A DNA stretch of 64,000 bases from Paenibacillus planticolens (GCF_013141725.1 NZ_WHNZ01000013.1:62001-126000); one strand, 5' to 3'; counted from the first letter of the stretch, positions 26,903-36,148 are shown. Notes: generated from the sequence alone by a model not told the origin. Translations and numbers: made by a program.

Positions 26903-27941
26903 TGCTTATTCATGAATAAACGTATCATAAAGATTTTTAACGTTTTCGCTTTCGAAAATATGTACTGCAATATCACTGTATTTTCTACCTTTACGGGTAA
27001 GCGTAAAAATACCCCATCTTTAGATTCAATAAGTTCATTTTCTTTCAACGCCTGGAGCTCATCGTTAAATATAACTTCTATGAATTCATTAAAAGTTAAT
27101 TGATACTGACTTGTGTCTAAGCCAGGGTCTAACAATGAAAGTAGAACAAACTTCCTTTTTTTCTCTTCCTCATTAAATAAAAAGCCATCGTAAACAACAT
27201 CCTTGAAATCACAAGTAATATAATTTTGTACAATTTCGTTAACGTACTTCCCTTGGACCTTATAAGGCAAACAATAATGGACATCAGGTGCATAGCTTCT
27301 AGAACCAACTCCAATACCTAATGTAGGTACTCCTTGAAACTCCATTCTTTGTTGTTGATACGTGGAAGTTTTAGTTTTTACATATCTAACAATTGTCTGG
27401 TTTGTACGCCAATACTAACCCTATCAAACCCAATTTCTTTAAGTGCTTTAACGTAATCGTTATTTAATTTATCTGGAGAACATTCTATGCAAGATTCTAC
27501 ATCACTTGACCAGTCTGTAAATTCTTTATGGAGTTTATTTTGTATTTTTTCCAATTGTTTGATTGAAAGAACGTTAGGTGTACCACCACCATAGAATAAG
27601 GACTTAATTGTGGGATTTCCTATGTATTCTTTATAATGATCAATTTGCCTGATGACTGCTTCCACATAATTATCAAGAAGATCGCTATCATTTTTACCTA
27701 CTGCCATTTTAAAAAGATTACAAAACGAACATATTCTCTCACAAAAAGGGATATGAATATAAAGGTTTAATTCAGTAAGTCCTGGCTTCCAAATATCTTG
27801 AATTCCAATATGGTTCATAGTTCTGTACGCCTTTTTATGAGGATATCCATGTACATAACCTGGCCAAAAATCATTTTTAATTTGAAACTTAATAGAATTC
27901 GAGATAAATTCTTTACGATCAGTTGGTGAAATTGTTTGCAT
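26893..27941 (-). pseudogene. HemN/HutW-like radical SAM gene with internal deletion
   Basis: The first part (27378-27941, 187 codons) has the radical SAM motif CERICSFC and GGGTPN and runs to RVSIGVQT, where it ends early. The second part (ending 26893) continues in another frame with TKTSTYQQQR, then MEFQGVPTLGIGVGSRSY, typical of the later half of coproporphyrinogen oxidase-like enzymes. About 100 residues are missing at the joint near 27395-27405, along with a frameshift. It was upstream of, and overlapped, the EamA exporter gene. Confidence 0.65.
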
Positions 27942-28036
27942 TTATTCGCCCCCATAAATTGATATATTCATCATAAATTGAATAAATTTACATGGGTTAT
28001 TTTACCAATAATAGATTGACAAGTAAATGATTTTAT

Positions 28037-28698
28037 TTACAATAAATTAATAACATTATAAAAAAGGCACCCGTAAGCTTGCATGCGGTTGCCTTCTTTT
28101 ATAATCAAGCAATAAACAATCGATTCACACGTTTCGGCTTTAATATCGGGCAGCGTGTTCAGGATCGCTACAGCTTTACCTACATTTCCTTTTGGGAAAA
28201 ATGTCCGCAGTTCATGCCTTTCATTCCTATGCTGAAAATGTGCCATCACTTGCAGCAGCACTGGCGTTGACACATCCGCGGCAATATCAGTGAACTTCTC
28301 AACCATAGGGAGAGCGATCTCACTGATCCTAAGCAAATGATCCAGTCGTCTAGCGAACTCGCCGGCGCGATTCTTCAATAGATCCACAGCTAAGCCTGCA
28401 TCCATCTGGCGAAGCGCATGCTCAACCTTGTTCCCGCATTACTCTAGCAACTCTAACCGCAACCGCCTCTCTGGGCGCCTGAACTTGCGGGATACATAGG
28501 CCGGAACACGACATTCGCCCCTACCAGCGACTTTAGGTCATCCACCAACGGATGATACATGCCTAGAAACTCATCAACCGACAACGTTTGAAGAACGTCA
28601 ATCAGCCTTTTGGAAAAGGTGAATCCTAAGTACTCTACATTTTTCATTGCTGTTGCGATGCATGTGAGAAGAAGACGGTTATGACCAGGATGCATCAT
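28037..28698 (-). pseudogene. Decayed large cytoplasmic protein gene
   Basis: Two reading frames on the minus strand look like parts of one protein. The first reads MKNVEYLGFTFSKRLIDVL through KSLVGANVVFRPMYP (28453-28698). After a frameshift the second reads GNKVEHALRQMDAGLAVDLL and EFARRLDHLLR through HELRTFFPKGNVGKAVAI (28037-28430). The FARRLDHLLR motif recalls large proteins linked to tellurium-resistance-type (Ter) loci, but this is from memory and uncertain. No intact frame remains. Confidence 0.4.
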
Positions 28699-28796
28699 GA
28701 TCTTCCTATTTTTTCTTAGATAAATGGTATTTGGAGGGGGCGAACATGGTGGAAGTATGGCGACTTTGCTAAAATCGCTTATTTATTAAATGCAAA

Positions 28797-28830
28797 AAGC
28801 GCTGGCACTTCCCTGGCCAACGCTTCTTAC
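28797..28830 (-). terminator. Terminator of the small basic protein gene
   Basis: On the minus strand AAGCG-TTGGCCA pairs with TGCCAGCGCTT, followed by TTTTTG. It starts at the stop codon of the gene at 28831. Confidence 0.6.
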
Positions 28831-29115
28831 TTATTTTCTTCTGTAGAACTTCGCCCAACTTCTAAGCATTTTTTCTTTTGAAAATCTTGACTGAAGTCTT
28901 ACATTCGTTTCCCACTCGAGAATTGCCTGTTCTTTGGTCTGATAAAACCTGTAATCACATATATCCCAGGAACAAAACAACTTTCTGTAAGATCTCCCAT
29001 TTTCAATAATCCCGTCATATCGTCTTACCGCTTTAGCTGCTTGTCGTTTGGCCCACCTGGTTCTCGGAGAACTATGATCCGTACAGACTGGTGATTTTTT
29101 GTAACTTCTGCTCAT
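28831..29115 (-). CDS. Small basic conserved hypothetical protein
   Basis: This 94-residue, Arg/Lys-rich protein begins MSRSYKKSPVCTDHSSPRTR and contains KRQAAKAVRRYDG. Small proteins with this MSRSYKK start are common in Firmicutes and their phages, with no known function. The ATG follows AAGGAGG. It has its own terminator and no evident operon partner. Confidence 0.75.
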   Translation of the reverse strand: MSRSYKKSPVCTDHSSPRTRWAKRQAAKAVRRYDGIIENGRSYRKLFCSWDICDYRFYQTKEQAILEWETNVRLQSRFSKEKMLRSWAKFYRRK

Positions 29116-29129
29116 TGGTCTAACCTCCT

Positions 29130-29453
29130 TGGGGGAAGTTAGAGGCCGTCCAATTTCTTCATGTACTCACCTCTTTCATTTTCATGTTTTTAACTATTTA
29201 TATATACTGGATTACTGTAATAAATGTTGCTGTACAACTTCCAATAATTCAAAAAACCTCCACCGTTTGGTGCGAGGTTGCTGGAGTTTAAAAAAGCTAG
29301 AAATCATCCAGTGAGGTTTTTGCACAGCGAACCCACCAACTGGGAAGAAGAAAAAAATCCTATTGCAAACATACCTGATTGTGCCAATTTAAGATAGTCT
29401 AAACTATATTCCTTTTCCATTGTTAAAGGATCAGATCAATCCAAGATATTCGT
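29130..29453. other. Intergenic region between the basic protein and MORN genes
   Basis: No gene supported. A minus-direction terminator-like hairpin lies at 29251-29279 (AACCTCGCACC / GGTGGAGGTT with TTTTTT after), about 175 bp beyond the MORN gene stop. The rest is AT-rich without recognisable features. Confidence 0.45.
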
Positions 29454-30590
29454 TTACTTCAGTATATCGCCCTTTGTCGGAATACGGACTCCCTGAGGCA
29501 TATTAAAGGAAGATACACCAGAGGACTGCTGCACGCCAGGATTCCGTATCGTGATGCTGATCTTCAGATTGGTACTTCCCAAGTAGTTTGTTCCGTTGCC
29601 CGTTGGTATATTGTCTACAACTTCTCCTTCATACACAAGCTTGCCATTATCGTACATCTTGCCGGTTCCGTTGGCATTTCCATTCACGAAATCACCGTCG
29701 TATGCAATCGAGCCATTCATATAAAATTTGCCTTTACCCTGATAAATACCATCCTGATGTTCTCCATCATAATAAAGCGTTCCGTATTCGTAGAACTTGC
29801 CTTTCCCTGACATGACTCCAGATGTGAACTGACCTACATACTTATCCCGCTCATCGTCGGAAATAAATGTGCCCGTTCCGTTGTATGTACCGTTCTTGAA
29901 CGTTCCCGTATATCTTATTTTTCCATTCGAATGGTATTCAGTTCCCGTTCCCTCAGGAATAACCGAATCTGAGGTAACCTGCCCAGCGTATTGCAGATAA
30001 CCTTCGGGAGCATAAATTTTGGCATCCCCCAATTTATTATTCTCCGGACGTGTCATTTCCGAATACACGCTGCCATCCTCGTTGTAACCTATGTCCTGAA
30101 TGACTCCATTTACTCTTTTTCCTTCTGAGCGCAGTTTCCCGTCTTCGAAAAACGTTTTGCCGACCAGAATTACTTTCCCATTCACGAATTCGCCTTCATA
30201 ACGCTTTTGTCCGTTCGGGTAGTACGCTGCCCCTTGTCCATGCGCCACACCATTTACTACCTCACCTATATATTTGTATGTTTTATCGGACATTTTGACC
30301 GTCGTTTCTTTCACAGCAGCGCCAGGCTTATCCGCTTTGGCAGGCACTGACGATGCAGTCGCTGGCTTGCTGGCAGTCGCCGCTCCATTCTCTCCAGGCT
30401 TGAAGGTGCTGCCCGGCGCCGGTTCATTGGCAAGGACAGGTGAAGCGTTCTGACCAACAGGTATGGAGGCAGATGGTCCAGAGCTTACGTAGACAGGCTG
30501 GGCCGTGATTTTCTCATACAGGTTGTAGGCCAATGTTCCACTAATAGCAAGAAGAGAACCTAACAATAAAATAGCGAGCACATTCTTCAT
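29454..30590 (-). CDS. MORN-repeat protein, membrane-anchored
   Basis: This 378-residue protein has an N-terminal membrane helix or uncleaved signal (about 4-23, LLGSLLAISGTLAYN) and a Pro/Ala-rich linker (30-90). About ten MORN/YwqK-type repeats follow (YIGEVVNGVAHGQGAAYYPN, YTGTFKNGTYNGTGTF, YDGEHQDGIYQGKGKFY). The C-terminus ends RIPTKGDILK. MORN repeats bind lipids or proteins; the role here is unknown. The ATG follows GAGGTGAC. Confidence 0.8.
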   Translation of the reverse strand: MKNVLAILLLGSLLAISGTLAYNLYEKITAQPVYVSSGPSASIPVGQNASPVLANEPAPGSTFKPGENGAATASKPATASSVPAKADKPGAAVKETTVKMSDKTYKYIGEVVNGVAHGQGAAYYPNGQKRYEGEFVNGKVILVGKTFFEDGKLRSEGKRVNGVIQDIGYNEDGSVYSEMTRPENNKLGDAKIYAPEGYLQYAGQVTSDSVIPEGTGTEYHSNGKIRYTGTFKNGTYNGTGTFISDDERDKYVGQFTSGVMSGKGKFYEYGTLYYDGEHQDGIYQGKGKFYMNGSIAYDGDFVNGNANGTGKMYDNGKLVYEGEVVDNIPTGNGTNYLGSTNLKISITIRNPGVQQSSGVSSFNMPQGVRIPTKGDILK

Positions 30591-30747
30591 GTTGTCACCT
30601 CGAAGATTATTTAATTTTGGCTATCATCTACATGACGGAAATACATATATTTCCTACATAGACAATGACCTGTTTTCTACGTTAACATACTAGAGGTGAT
30701 TTTGAAAGTATCAATGGGACGTTTTCCGTTCAACAGAAAAGCAAAGA

Positions 30748-30768
30748 AACCTCTCAACTTGAGAGGTT
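30748..30768 (-). terminator. Hairpin downstream of the hypothetical gene at 30821
   Basis: A perfect 8-bp stem (AACCTCTC / GAGAGGTT) with a five-base loop, followed on the minus strand by TCTTTGC. It lies about 50 bp after the stop codon. Confidence 0.5.
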
Positions 30769-30820
30769 GTGAAGACCCTGTTAATCTCCTACATTGCTAA
30801 TCAATCCGATTTCCTCTAAT

Positions 30821-31465
30821 TCAATTTACTTTCTCAAACCTCATTAAAATCCCGTCCGAACGATTCAAATGAAAAAAGGTGATAAAGTTGTCCAGCGAGG
30901 TATCGCCGCTTTTCAGTTTCTTAATCATTTTCCGGCTTCGATTCAAAATGTAATCTTTATGATCAATGGAAAAAACAAATCCTAAGCCAGATGTCATGCT
31001 AAATCCCTCAAGATCGAGCACTCGTGTGTAAAGCAGGGGACTGCTTATTGTGTTATTGCTTAAACTAATATCAATGATTTTAATAGGCTCGTTTAAGTCA
31101 TTCAAAATGTCATTTAGCATAAGCACTCCTTCCATCTTATCGACGTGTATGACCTCGTATAAGGAAGCTTTTGATTGCAGCATTGCCGCTATCATTTCGT
31201 TCTCGATCTGATTCTCTGAGGAATAGTTCTCTGCGAAAAGCGATAATGTACTCTTTCCAGCCCGAAATTTTTCATAAATATTAAAGTCATATAAAGCATC
31301 ATACTCAGCCTCATGTTCCATAACCACCTTATTCTGGTTGTTAAGGATACCCAGAGTAAGAGCAGCTTGTTTGAAATCAGCTTCAGCAACGTAATCATCC
31401 AAAATTTTTGTATGTAGTTCTACTTGTGTTTGTCTATATTGCTTGTACCGCTCAATGTTGTTCAA
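30821..31465 (-). CDS. Hypothetical protein
   Basis: This 214-residue soluble protein has no recognised domain. Its N-terminus is helical and charged (ERYKQYRQTQVELHTKIL). The C-terminal half contains DISLSNNTISSPLLYTRVL and FSIDHKDYILNRSRKMIKKL. It starts with TTG behind GGGGGAAT, 29 bp after the nearest upstream features. It lies alone between a long empty region and the MORN gene. Confidence 0.6.
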   Translation of the reverse strand: MNNIERYKQYRQTQVELHTKILDDYVAEADFKQAALTLGILNNQNKVVMEHEAEYDALYDFNIYEKFRAGKSTLSLFAENYSSENQIENEMIAAMLQSKASLYEVIHVDKMEGVLMLNDILNDLNEPIKIIDISLSNNTISSPLLYTRVLDLEGFSMTSGLGFVFSIDHKDYILNRSRKMIKKLKSGDTSLDNFITFFHLNRSDGILMRFEKVN

Positions 31466-31814
31466 CGTTATTCCCCCATTCTGAATTTAGTTCCTTTTAA
31501 TAACCGCGATGCTATCTGATCCCCATACTTAAGTAAAGGGGGGAAATCTTAAAGTAAATCTACCTAATAATTTGATTATTGTCCAATCTAACTGTTTAGA
31601 TTAGAGGTAAATCAAGATGAGGGCTGTTTGACGCTTACGATATTACACCCCCATTATCTGTACTAACCAATTCAACCTTTTTATCCTTTTATTCCGCTGC
31701 GACCTGATTTGGTGAGCTTACTACTTCACTTCAGGCTTAAAATAATCTGATTTTCCACGCCCAGCGAACACTAATATGAGCCCTAATTATAAAATTATAT
31801 AATTATTACTATAT
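31466..31814. other. Intergenic region
   Basis: About 350 bp without a supported gene. One small hairpin (AATCTAA / TTAGATT) lies near 31585-31602. Composition is AT-rich. Confidence 0.3.
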
Positions 31815-32096
31815 TTAACTTTTGTGCAACTCACTTGATTCAGCATTTAAACTTTTTAACTTATTTTCAAGAATTCCCTTCTCCAGTTTTAAATGAAGCA
31901 GCTCTGTATCCAAGTCCTGCCCGATTGTATGCACTGCGGTGACAATGTCCTCTGCTGTGAGGATATGAATAGAATCTGCGTTACGGGAGATATACTTTAA
32001 AATGATGTCGATGAATTCATGGCAGAGGCTGATTCTTTGAGTTAGGATGGATTCTTCTTGCAGGACCTCTTCGTATTTGGTTTGGATTTCTTGCAT
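31815..32096 (-). CDS. Small coiled-coil hypothetical protein
   Basis: The likely 93-residue product starts at the ATG at 32094-32096 behind a strong GGAGGTGG; a longer frame to 32210 has only a poor site. It is mostly helical, with heptads at both ends (MQEIQTKYEEVLQEES and ELLHLKLEKGILENKLKSL). A copy of its start region survives at 12740-12790. It is divergent from the XRE regulator gene at 32351, so that regulator may control it. Confidence 0.65.
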   Translation of the reverse strand: MQEIQTKYEEVLQEESILTQRISLCHEFIDIILKYISRNADSIHILTAEDIVTAVHTIGQDLDTELLHLKLEKGILENKLKSLNAESSELHKS

Positions 32097-32325
32097 GGCT
32101 GCCACCTCCGATAAACTTTGGGTTACTTTAAGGACACCTTCTGTGTCTGAGTTAAATGCTAGTTCACTAAACTGTATGAGATACAAAGGCCAAGATAACT
32201 GCATTCCCATGAATATCCAGACACATTATGTGTCATATATATTTAATATATCGTATTATCCTTAAATCCTCAAGCATAAATGAAACTTATCGTGTCCATC
32301 ATAGTAGCAAACGAATTATGTTACT

Positions 32326-32331
32326 TATAAT
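32326..32331 (+). promoter_or_regulatory. Candidate -10 box of the XRE gene
   Basis: A consensus TATAAT at 32326-32331 lies about 20 bp before the GTG start at 32351. No good -35 is seen at the right distance, which suggests an activator or an extended -10 mode. Confidence 0.35.
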
Positions 32332-32350
32332 GGTTTTGAGGTGATAATAC

Positions 32351-32689
32351 GTGTTCGGCAAACGTCTAGCAGAACTTCGAAACAATAAAGGCATTAGTCA
32401 ATATGAGCTTGCAACACAGATGAACCTATCACGCGGACAAATCGCTAATTATGAACAAGGCACTCGTGAACCTGATTTTGCAACGCTTATTGCATTGGCT
32501 GACTTTTTTGAGGTAAGCCTGGATTTACTTCTCAGTAGAGAATTGAAAACCAACGTAGAGCTAGACAATATTGCGTTTCTGACTGGGAGCAAAGAGAACC
32601 TAACACCAGAAGAAGCTGACTATTTAAAAGAGAGTCTTAACTTGCTTCGTAAGTATGAGTCGCAATTAGCAAAAAAGAATAAGCAATAA
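32351..32689 (+). CDS. XRE-family transcriptional regulator
   Basis: This 112-residue protein has a full N-terminal Cro/C1 helix-turn-helix (residues 3-58: RLAELRNNKGISQYELATQM, LSRGQIANYEQGTREPDFATL) and a short C-terminal tail with KENLTPEEADYLKESLNLLRK. The GTG start follows GAGGTGAT. It resembles immR-like repressors of small mobile elements, but no such element is visible. A very long perfect hairpin begins inside its last codons. Confidence 0.88.
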   Translation: MFGKRLAELRNNKGISQYELATQMNLSRGQIANYEQGTREPDFATLIALADFFEVSLDLLLSRELKTNVELDNIAFLTGSKENLTPEEADYLKESLNLLRKYESQLAKKNKQ

Positions 32690-32725
32690 AACCCACCCTA
32701 CAAAGGTGGGTTTTATTGCTTATTC
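32677..32725. terminator. Perfect 21-bp terminator hairpin
   Basis: A 21-bp perfect stem (32677-32697 with 32705-32725) surrounds a seven-base loop CTACAAA and overlaps the XRE stop codon. The stem core is ACCCACC/GGTGGGT with TTTTATT in the 3' arm. It can act in both directions. Confidence 0.75.
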
Positions 32726-32936
32726 TCGCCGATCGTTTCAAACTAACAGCGGAATTAAATTTACATGCACGGTATGAGGGAACATATTGCACATGTTGTG
32801 ATCTGTTACACTTTGTTTCATTTCCAAATATCACCCAATAATTGCCCATAATTAGGCAATATCCATGATTGCAATAATCTATAAAGACGCTCCTTAAAAG
32901 AAGAAAAGAACAGCCCTAATTACACGGCTGTTCTTG

Positions 32937-33524
32937 TTACGGTTCCAGCTTCTGTACAATACACTCAATCCAAGATGGAATAGAATCCAATCGGTGGGTT
33001 ATTGAACCATCGTCCGCACCTAGAATAATTCTTCCCTCCGATAAACTGTTATCAATCACAATTAAATGATCAATTAAATCAAGATGTGCGAGTAAATTTT
33101 GAATCGATGTTTGATGCCGCCTTATGATATCTTCAGAGGGGATATGATGTCCACCATTTTTCACCCGTACTGCCACTCTCTCAAGATTCAAATGATAATC
33201 GCCTAAACCGACATAAAACATTGTAACTTCAAATCCATTAGCCTTGGCATCACGCATAAGCCGGATGGCATTACCTCCAGCCAATGTAGTTTCAACTGAA
33301 AAATCGCGTCTATTCCGAATACACTCCTTGGCCAGTTTAATGGCTTCTTTCCCTGCAGATATTTTACGACTTTCAGGATGAATCGAATCGATTCCCCGCG
33401 CCAGAGCATCGGGATCAATATTCACACTGATTCCGAGCCGATCAACAATGAGGTTTCGAATCGTACTTTTTCCGCTCCCATTATTCCCAGCAAAAATGTA
33501 CATGATCGGTAAAAGCTCATGCAT
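32937..33524 (-). CDS. Zeta-toxin-like P-loop kinase
   Basis: This 195-residue protein has a Walker A FAGNNGSGKST near its N-terminus, then NIDPDALARG and the zeta-like FSVETTLAGGNAIRLMRDA segment and RVAVRVKNGGHHIP, ending IDNSLSEGRIILG and WIECIVQKLEP. Zeta toxins phosphorylate UDP-GlcNAc; many chromosomal relatives have no proven toxicity. The ATG at 33522-33524 overlaps the stop of the 58-codon upstream ORF, as expected for a coupled two-gene module. Confidence 0.82.
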   Translation of the reverse strand: MHELLPIMYIFAGNNGSGKSTIRNLIVDRLGISVNIDPDALARGIDSIHPESRKISAGKEAIKLAKECIRNRRDFSVETTLAGGNAIRLMRDAKANGFEVTMFYVGLGDYHLNLERVAVRVKNGGHHIPSEDIIRRHQTSIQNLLAHLDLIDHLIVIDNSLSEGRIILGADDGSITHRLDSIPSWIECIVQKLEP

Positions 33525-33693
33525 GCGGGGCATCCTGCTCGGTAACTGGAATAACATGACCGTCATTGTATTCCTTTACAATCTGGCCCTCTACGGTTTT
33601 ATAAACAATGTATGTCTCATTAGCTTTAGCATCCAACTTAGCGCGATCACCAGTAAGTTTGATAAGCTTTTGAAGATCTTTGATTTGATTCAT
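33517..33693 (-). CDS. Short ORF coupled to the zeta-like kinase, possible antitoxin
   Basis: This 58-codon frame reads MNQIKDLQKLIKLTGDRAKL and ends VIPVTEQDAPHA. The ATG at 33691-33693 follows ACGGTGA. Its stop overlaps the kinase start by eight bases (ATGCATGA), indicating coupled translation. It has no recognised family. Position and size suit a regulator or antitoxin of the kinase; this is inference. A TATAAT lies upstream at about 33735-33740 on the minus strand. Confidence 0.6.
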   Translation of the reverse strand: MNQIKDLQKLIKLTGDRAKLDAKANETYIVYKTVEGQIVKEYNDGHVIPVTEQDAPHA

Positions 33694-33749
33694 GTTTTCA
33701 CCGTCCTATAAGCTAAGTATCAGCATCTTGTTTTAATTATAACATATAT

Positions 33750-33945
33750 AATTTTATAGCTTCTCCTATCTTACGTTAGCTAATAACAAATTGGAACATG
33801 GTACGATACCTTCGATCGTTCATCCCGAGTGTGGGATGAACAATAATGCCCTCATCCTTGAGCTCGCTGGCAACCGTCAGCATCCTTATTGGCACAAAAA
33901 ATAAAAGTCCGCCCCAGCCCAACTCTCAATCAACCCATACTCCCC
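33750..33945. other. Intergenic region with a hairpin and a possible gene remnant
   Basis: A perfect 9-bp hairpin, GTTCATCCC (33818-33826) with GGGATGAAC (33833-33841), has no T-run. The minus strand can be read as LTVASELKDEGIIVHPTL for about 35 codons without a start, which looks protein-like and may be a gene scrap. Confidence 0.3.
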
Positions 33946-34842
33946 TTATCCCTGAAAAACAGTATCTTCAGCAGCGCCACGATGCCTCATCACCGAAGGA
34001 GAAACCCCATACTTCTTCTTCCAAACCTTCGAGAAGTGCGATACATTCTCAAATCCTGTAGCCAAACAGACCTCCGTTATGGATATTCCGGAATGGGTTA
34101 GCAGTTCCTTCGCCTTCTCTAACCGACGGTTGCGAATCCAATGAAATGCAGGTTCATTATAGATCTTCCGAAATTCCCGTTTGAAGGTCGATAAGCTTTT
34201 GCCGGACAAATAGGCCAGATCCTGAAGCGATACGGGGTTTAGCAGGTTCTTCTCCACCACCTCAACAATGCTTGTCGGACGCTGCTGCCTCAGCTGCATA
34301 ATTTGGTTCAATAACCCTTGATCCGCATCCAATATATCAAAAAGAAGCTCCAGCATTTTCAGCTTAATTAATTCGTCTTGAATGCCCTCCGGCTCTGCAA
34401 AATAGGGCTTGAGTGAAGCCGTATAGCTTAACAGGCGCTCATTCACCGGATGAACAGCAGCCGCGGCAGGCGATACAGACTCGGAAACAGGTAGACTGGA
34501 TATTTTCATAAAATCATGAAGTAATTCATCCTTCAAAAAGAACATCATGTAATCCAATATATGCCTCGAATCCGCTTCCCCATACTTCTCATACTCAACG
34601 ACGATTCCTTTATGCAAGAGCGCCATTTCGTTTTTCCTTACCGTATACTCCTGATCACCGTATCTGACAATGTAGACCCCTTCCAGAACAACTAATAGGA
34701 CATGCTCCTGCAGATACATTCTCCCAGTCTTGATATCCGAATAGGCGCATGCCCCCATGACCGACAATCCTTTCATCTTCAAAAAGCCAACACTGGCTAG
34801 ACTCTGAGGCATTTTCACAGCCTTTTTAATTACTGACCCCAT
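33946..34842 (-). CDS. AraC-family transcriptional regulator
   Basis: The 298-residue protein has an N-terminal cupin-like sensing region (about 15-130) and a C-terminal AraC DNA-binding domain (about 190-290). The domain has two helix-turn-helices: VSLQDLAYLSGKSLSTFKREF and GISITEVCLATGFENVSHFS, followed by KKYGVSPSVMR. The ATG at 34840-34842 follows AAGGAG; an upstream GTG is less likely. It is divergent from the SnoaL-like gene at 35033, its probable target. Confidence 0.88.
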   Translation of the reverse strand: MGSVIKKAVKMPQSLASVGFLKMKGLSVMGACAYSDIKTGRMYLQEHVLLVVLEGVYIVRYGDQEYTVRKNEMALLHKGIVVEYEKYGEADSRHILDYMMFFLKDELLHDFMKISSLPVSESVSPAAAAVHPVNERLLSYTASLKPYFAEPEGIQDELIKLKMLELLFDILDADQGLLNQIMQLRQQRPTSIVEVVEKNLLNPVSLQDLAYLSGKSLSTFKREFRKIYNEPAFHWIRNRRLEKAKELLTHSGISITEVCLATGFENVSHFSKVWKKKYGVSPSVMRHRGAAEDTVFQG

Positions 34843-35032
34843 TCGTCTCACTCCTTATCTTAATAAAAGATAACATGAAGTCACCATGGCAATCCAATAG
34901 GGAGTCGCTGGAATTCGAGGTCCGTTCAAATGAGCCGAATTGACAAACAAAATGAGCTGCATGACAAAGCTTTGATAACTCAGCTCGGTTACTATGAGGA
35001 TAGACGTGACTATAAAAAAAGGTGATGAAAAA

Positions 35033-35497
35033 ATGGAAAATGTGAAAATACGATCCCTAGAAGAAATTGCTGACCGTGATGCGATACGTGACCTCATTGA
35101 TGCATATGCCTATTGTGCAGACACGAGGGATGCTGAAGGTCAAATGGCACTATTTACGGAAGATACTCTTTTTAGAGTATTTATGGATGAACGTCAGGCG
35201 GAACCCTCCCAAATCGTTACTAGTAGGAAGGAATTAGCGCCTATTTTTGATAACTTAAATACGTATGTCTCCACCATGCATGTTAATGGCCAAAGTAAGA
35301 TCATCTTGTCTGGTGATACGGCAGTTGGGACAACCTATTGTTTTGCTCATCATTTAACCATTGACGGCGATGGCAAGAAATTAATGGTAGCAGCTATAAG
35401 GTATAACGACGAATTCATAAAAATGAATAATCAGTGGTTTTTCAAAAAAAGAGATCTCAAGGTTGCTTGGGTTGAAACTAAACCTCTAAATAGCTAA
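35033..35497 (+). CDS. SnoaL-like (NTF2-fold) protein
   Basis: This 154-residue protein starts at ATG 35033 behind AAAGGTGAT. It has the SnoaL_4-like pattern: an N-terminal helix with ADRDAIRDLIDAYAYCADTRD, then GQMALFTEDTLFRVF and a beta-sheet core containing STMHVNGQSKIIL and WFFKKRDLKVAWVE. Members are small isomerases, hydrolases or binding proteins; no substrate can be assigned. It is probably controlled by the divergent AraC gene. Confidence 0.8.
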   Translation: MENVKIRSLEEIADRDAIRDLIDAYAYCADTRDAEGQMALFTEDTLFRVFMDERQAEPSQIVTSRKELAPIFDNLNTYVSTMHVNGQSKIILSGDTAVGTTYCFAHHLTIDGDGKKLMVAAIRYNDEFIKMNNQWFFKKRDLKVAWVETKPLNS

Positions 35498-35548
35498 AAG
35501 CCCCTTGCGCCATTTTGGCTTGAGGCTCCGTTGATGTGAAGGAATTGA

Positions 35549-35581
35549 GGATGGAAAGATTAAACTACTATCTTCCCATCC
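35549..35581. terminator. Bidirectional terminator hairpin
   Basis: Arms GGATGGAAAGAT (35549-35560) and ATCTTCCCATCC (35570-35581), one mismatch, nine-base loop. It sits between the convergent SnoaL-like and YdeI-like genes and reaches the stop codon of the latter. Confidence 0.5.
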
Positions 35582-36148
35582 TTACTCCTCTAGGCGTCCA
35601 TTATCATTCCATTGACCGTACATTTTGTTCTCTCTCGTATTTGTTATGAATTTGTCCAATCTGCTCTTAAACAATTCTGGCTGATGCTTAATGCTTTGTA
35701 TCGTGTCGATTCGAACTCTTTTATAAAGATCCGGAAATGCCATGAAATTATCATACACTTGCTTTTCCTCTTTCAGCCTTTGCTCTATCTCTTCATCTAT
35801 TCTAAAAGAATTGTGATCCATATCAGGAAGAACCCTTCTTCCTGCGTCTCTCATTAACCCCAACTTTTCGAGGCGGCGGACACGTTCTTTATTTAATTCC
35901 GTCCACGAACTTTTTTTACTTCTTGGAGACAACCTCTGAGCCAGCTCCGTTTCAGAAATTTTCTTTTTCACTCCATCGATCCATCCAAAGCACAAAGCTT
36001 CCTCGACCGCGTCCAAATATAACAACATATTAGGGGTAGGCGTCATACTAACCACGACCCAGCAAGACTTTTTCGTCTTTCCATTTTCCTGCAGCCAAAG
36101 CCTCACATCTTCTCTCGATTTTGCTGGAATCAGATTTTCAATTTCCAT
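35582..36148 (-). CDS. YdeI/OmpD-associated family protein
   Basis: The likely 188-residue product starts at the ATG at 36146-36148; the longer open frame upstream lacks family similarity. It contains the family features SREDVRLWLQENG, DAVEEALCFGWIDGVKKKI, RLSPRSKKSSWTELNKERVRRLE and GLMRDAGRRV. These proteins are widespread and poorly characterised. It lies downstream of the VOC-family gene on the same strand, 88 bp apart, and may be co-transcribed. Confidence 0.85.
   Translation of the reverse strand: MEIENLIPAKSREDVRLWLQENGKTKKSCWVVVSMTPTPNMLLYLDAVEEALCFGWIDGVKKKISETELAQRLSPRSKKSSWTELNKERVRRLEKLGLMRDAGRRVLPDMDHNSFRIDEEIEQRLKEEKQVYDNFMAFPDLYKRVRIDTIQSIKHQPELFKSRLDKFITNTRENKMYGQWNDNGRLEE

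Noticed and set aside
15683..28765. Short similarity CGAACATGG(C/T)GGAAGTAT at 15683 and 28741
   Set aside because: Only about 18 bp; too short to call a repeat.
31815..32210. 131-codon version of the small coiled-coil protein
   Set aside because: The strong ribosome site lies at the internal ATG at 32096, and a copy of that start exists at 12770, so the shorter form is preferred.
34994..35032. Upstream start for the SnoaL-like protein
   Set aside because: The ATG at 35033 has the ribosome site AAAGGTGAT; the upstream ATG has none.
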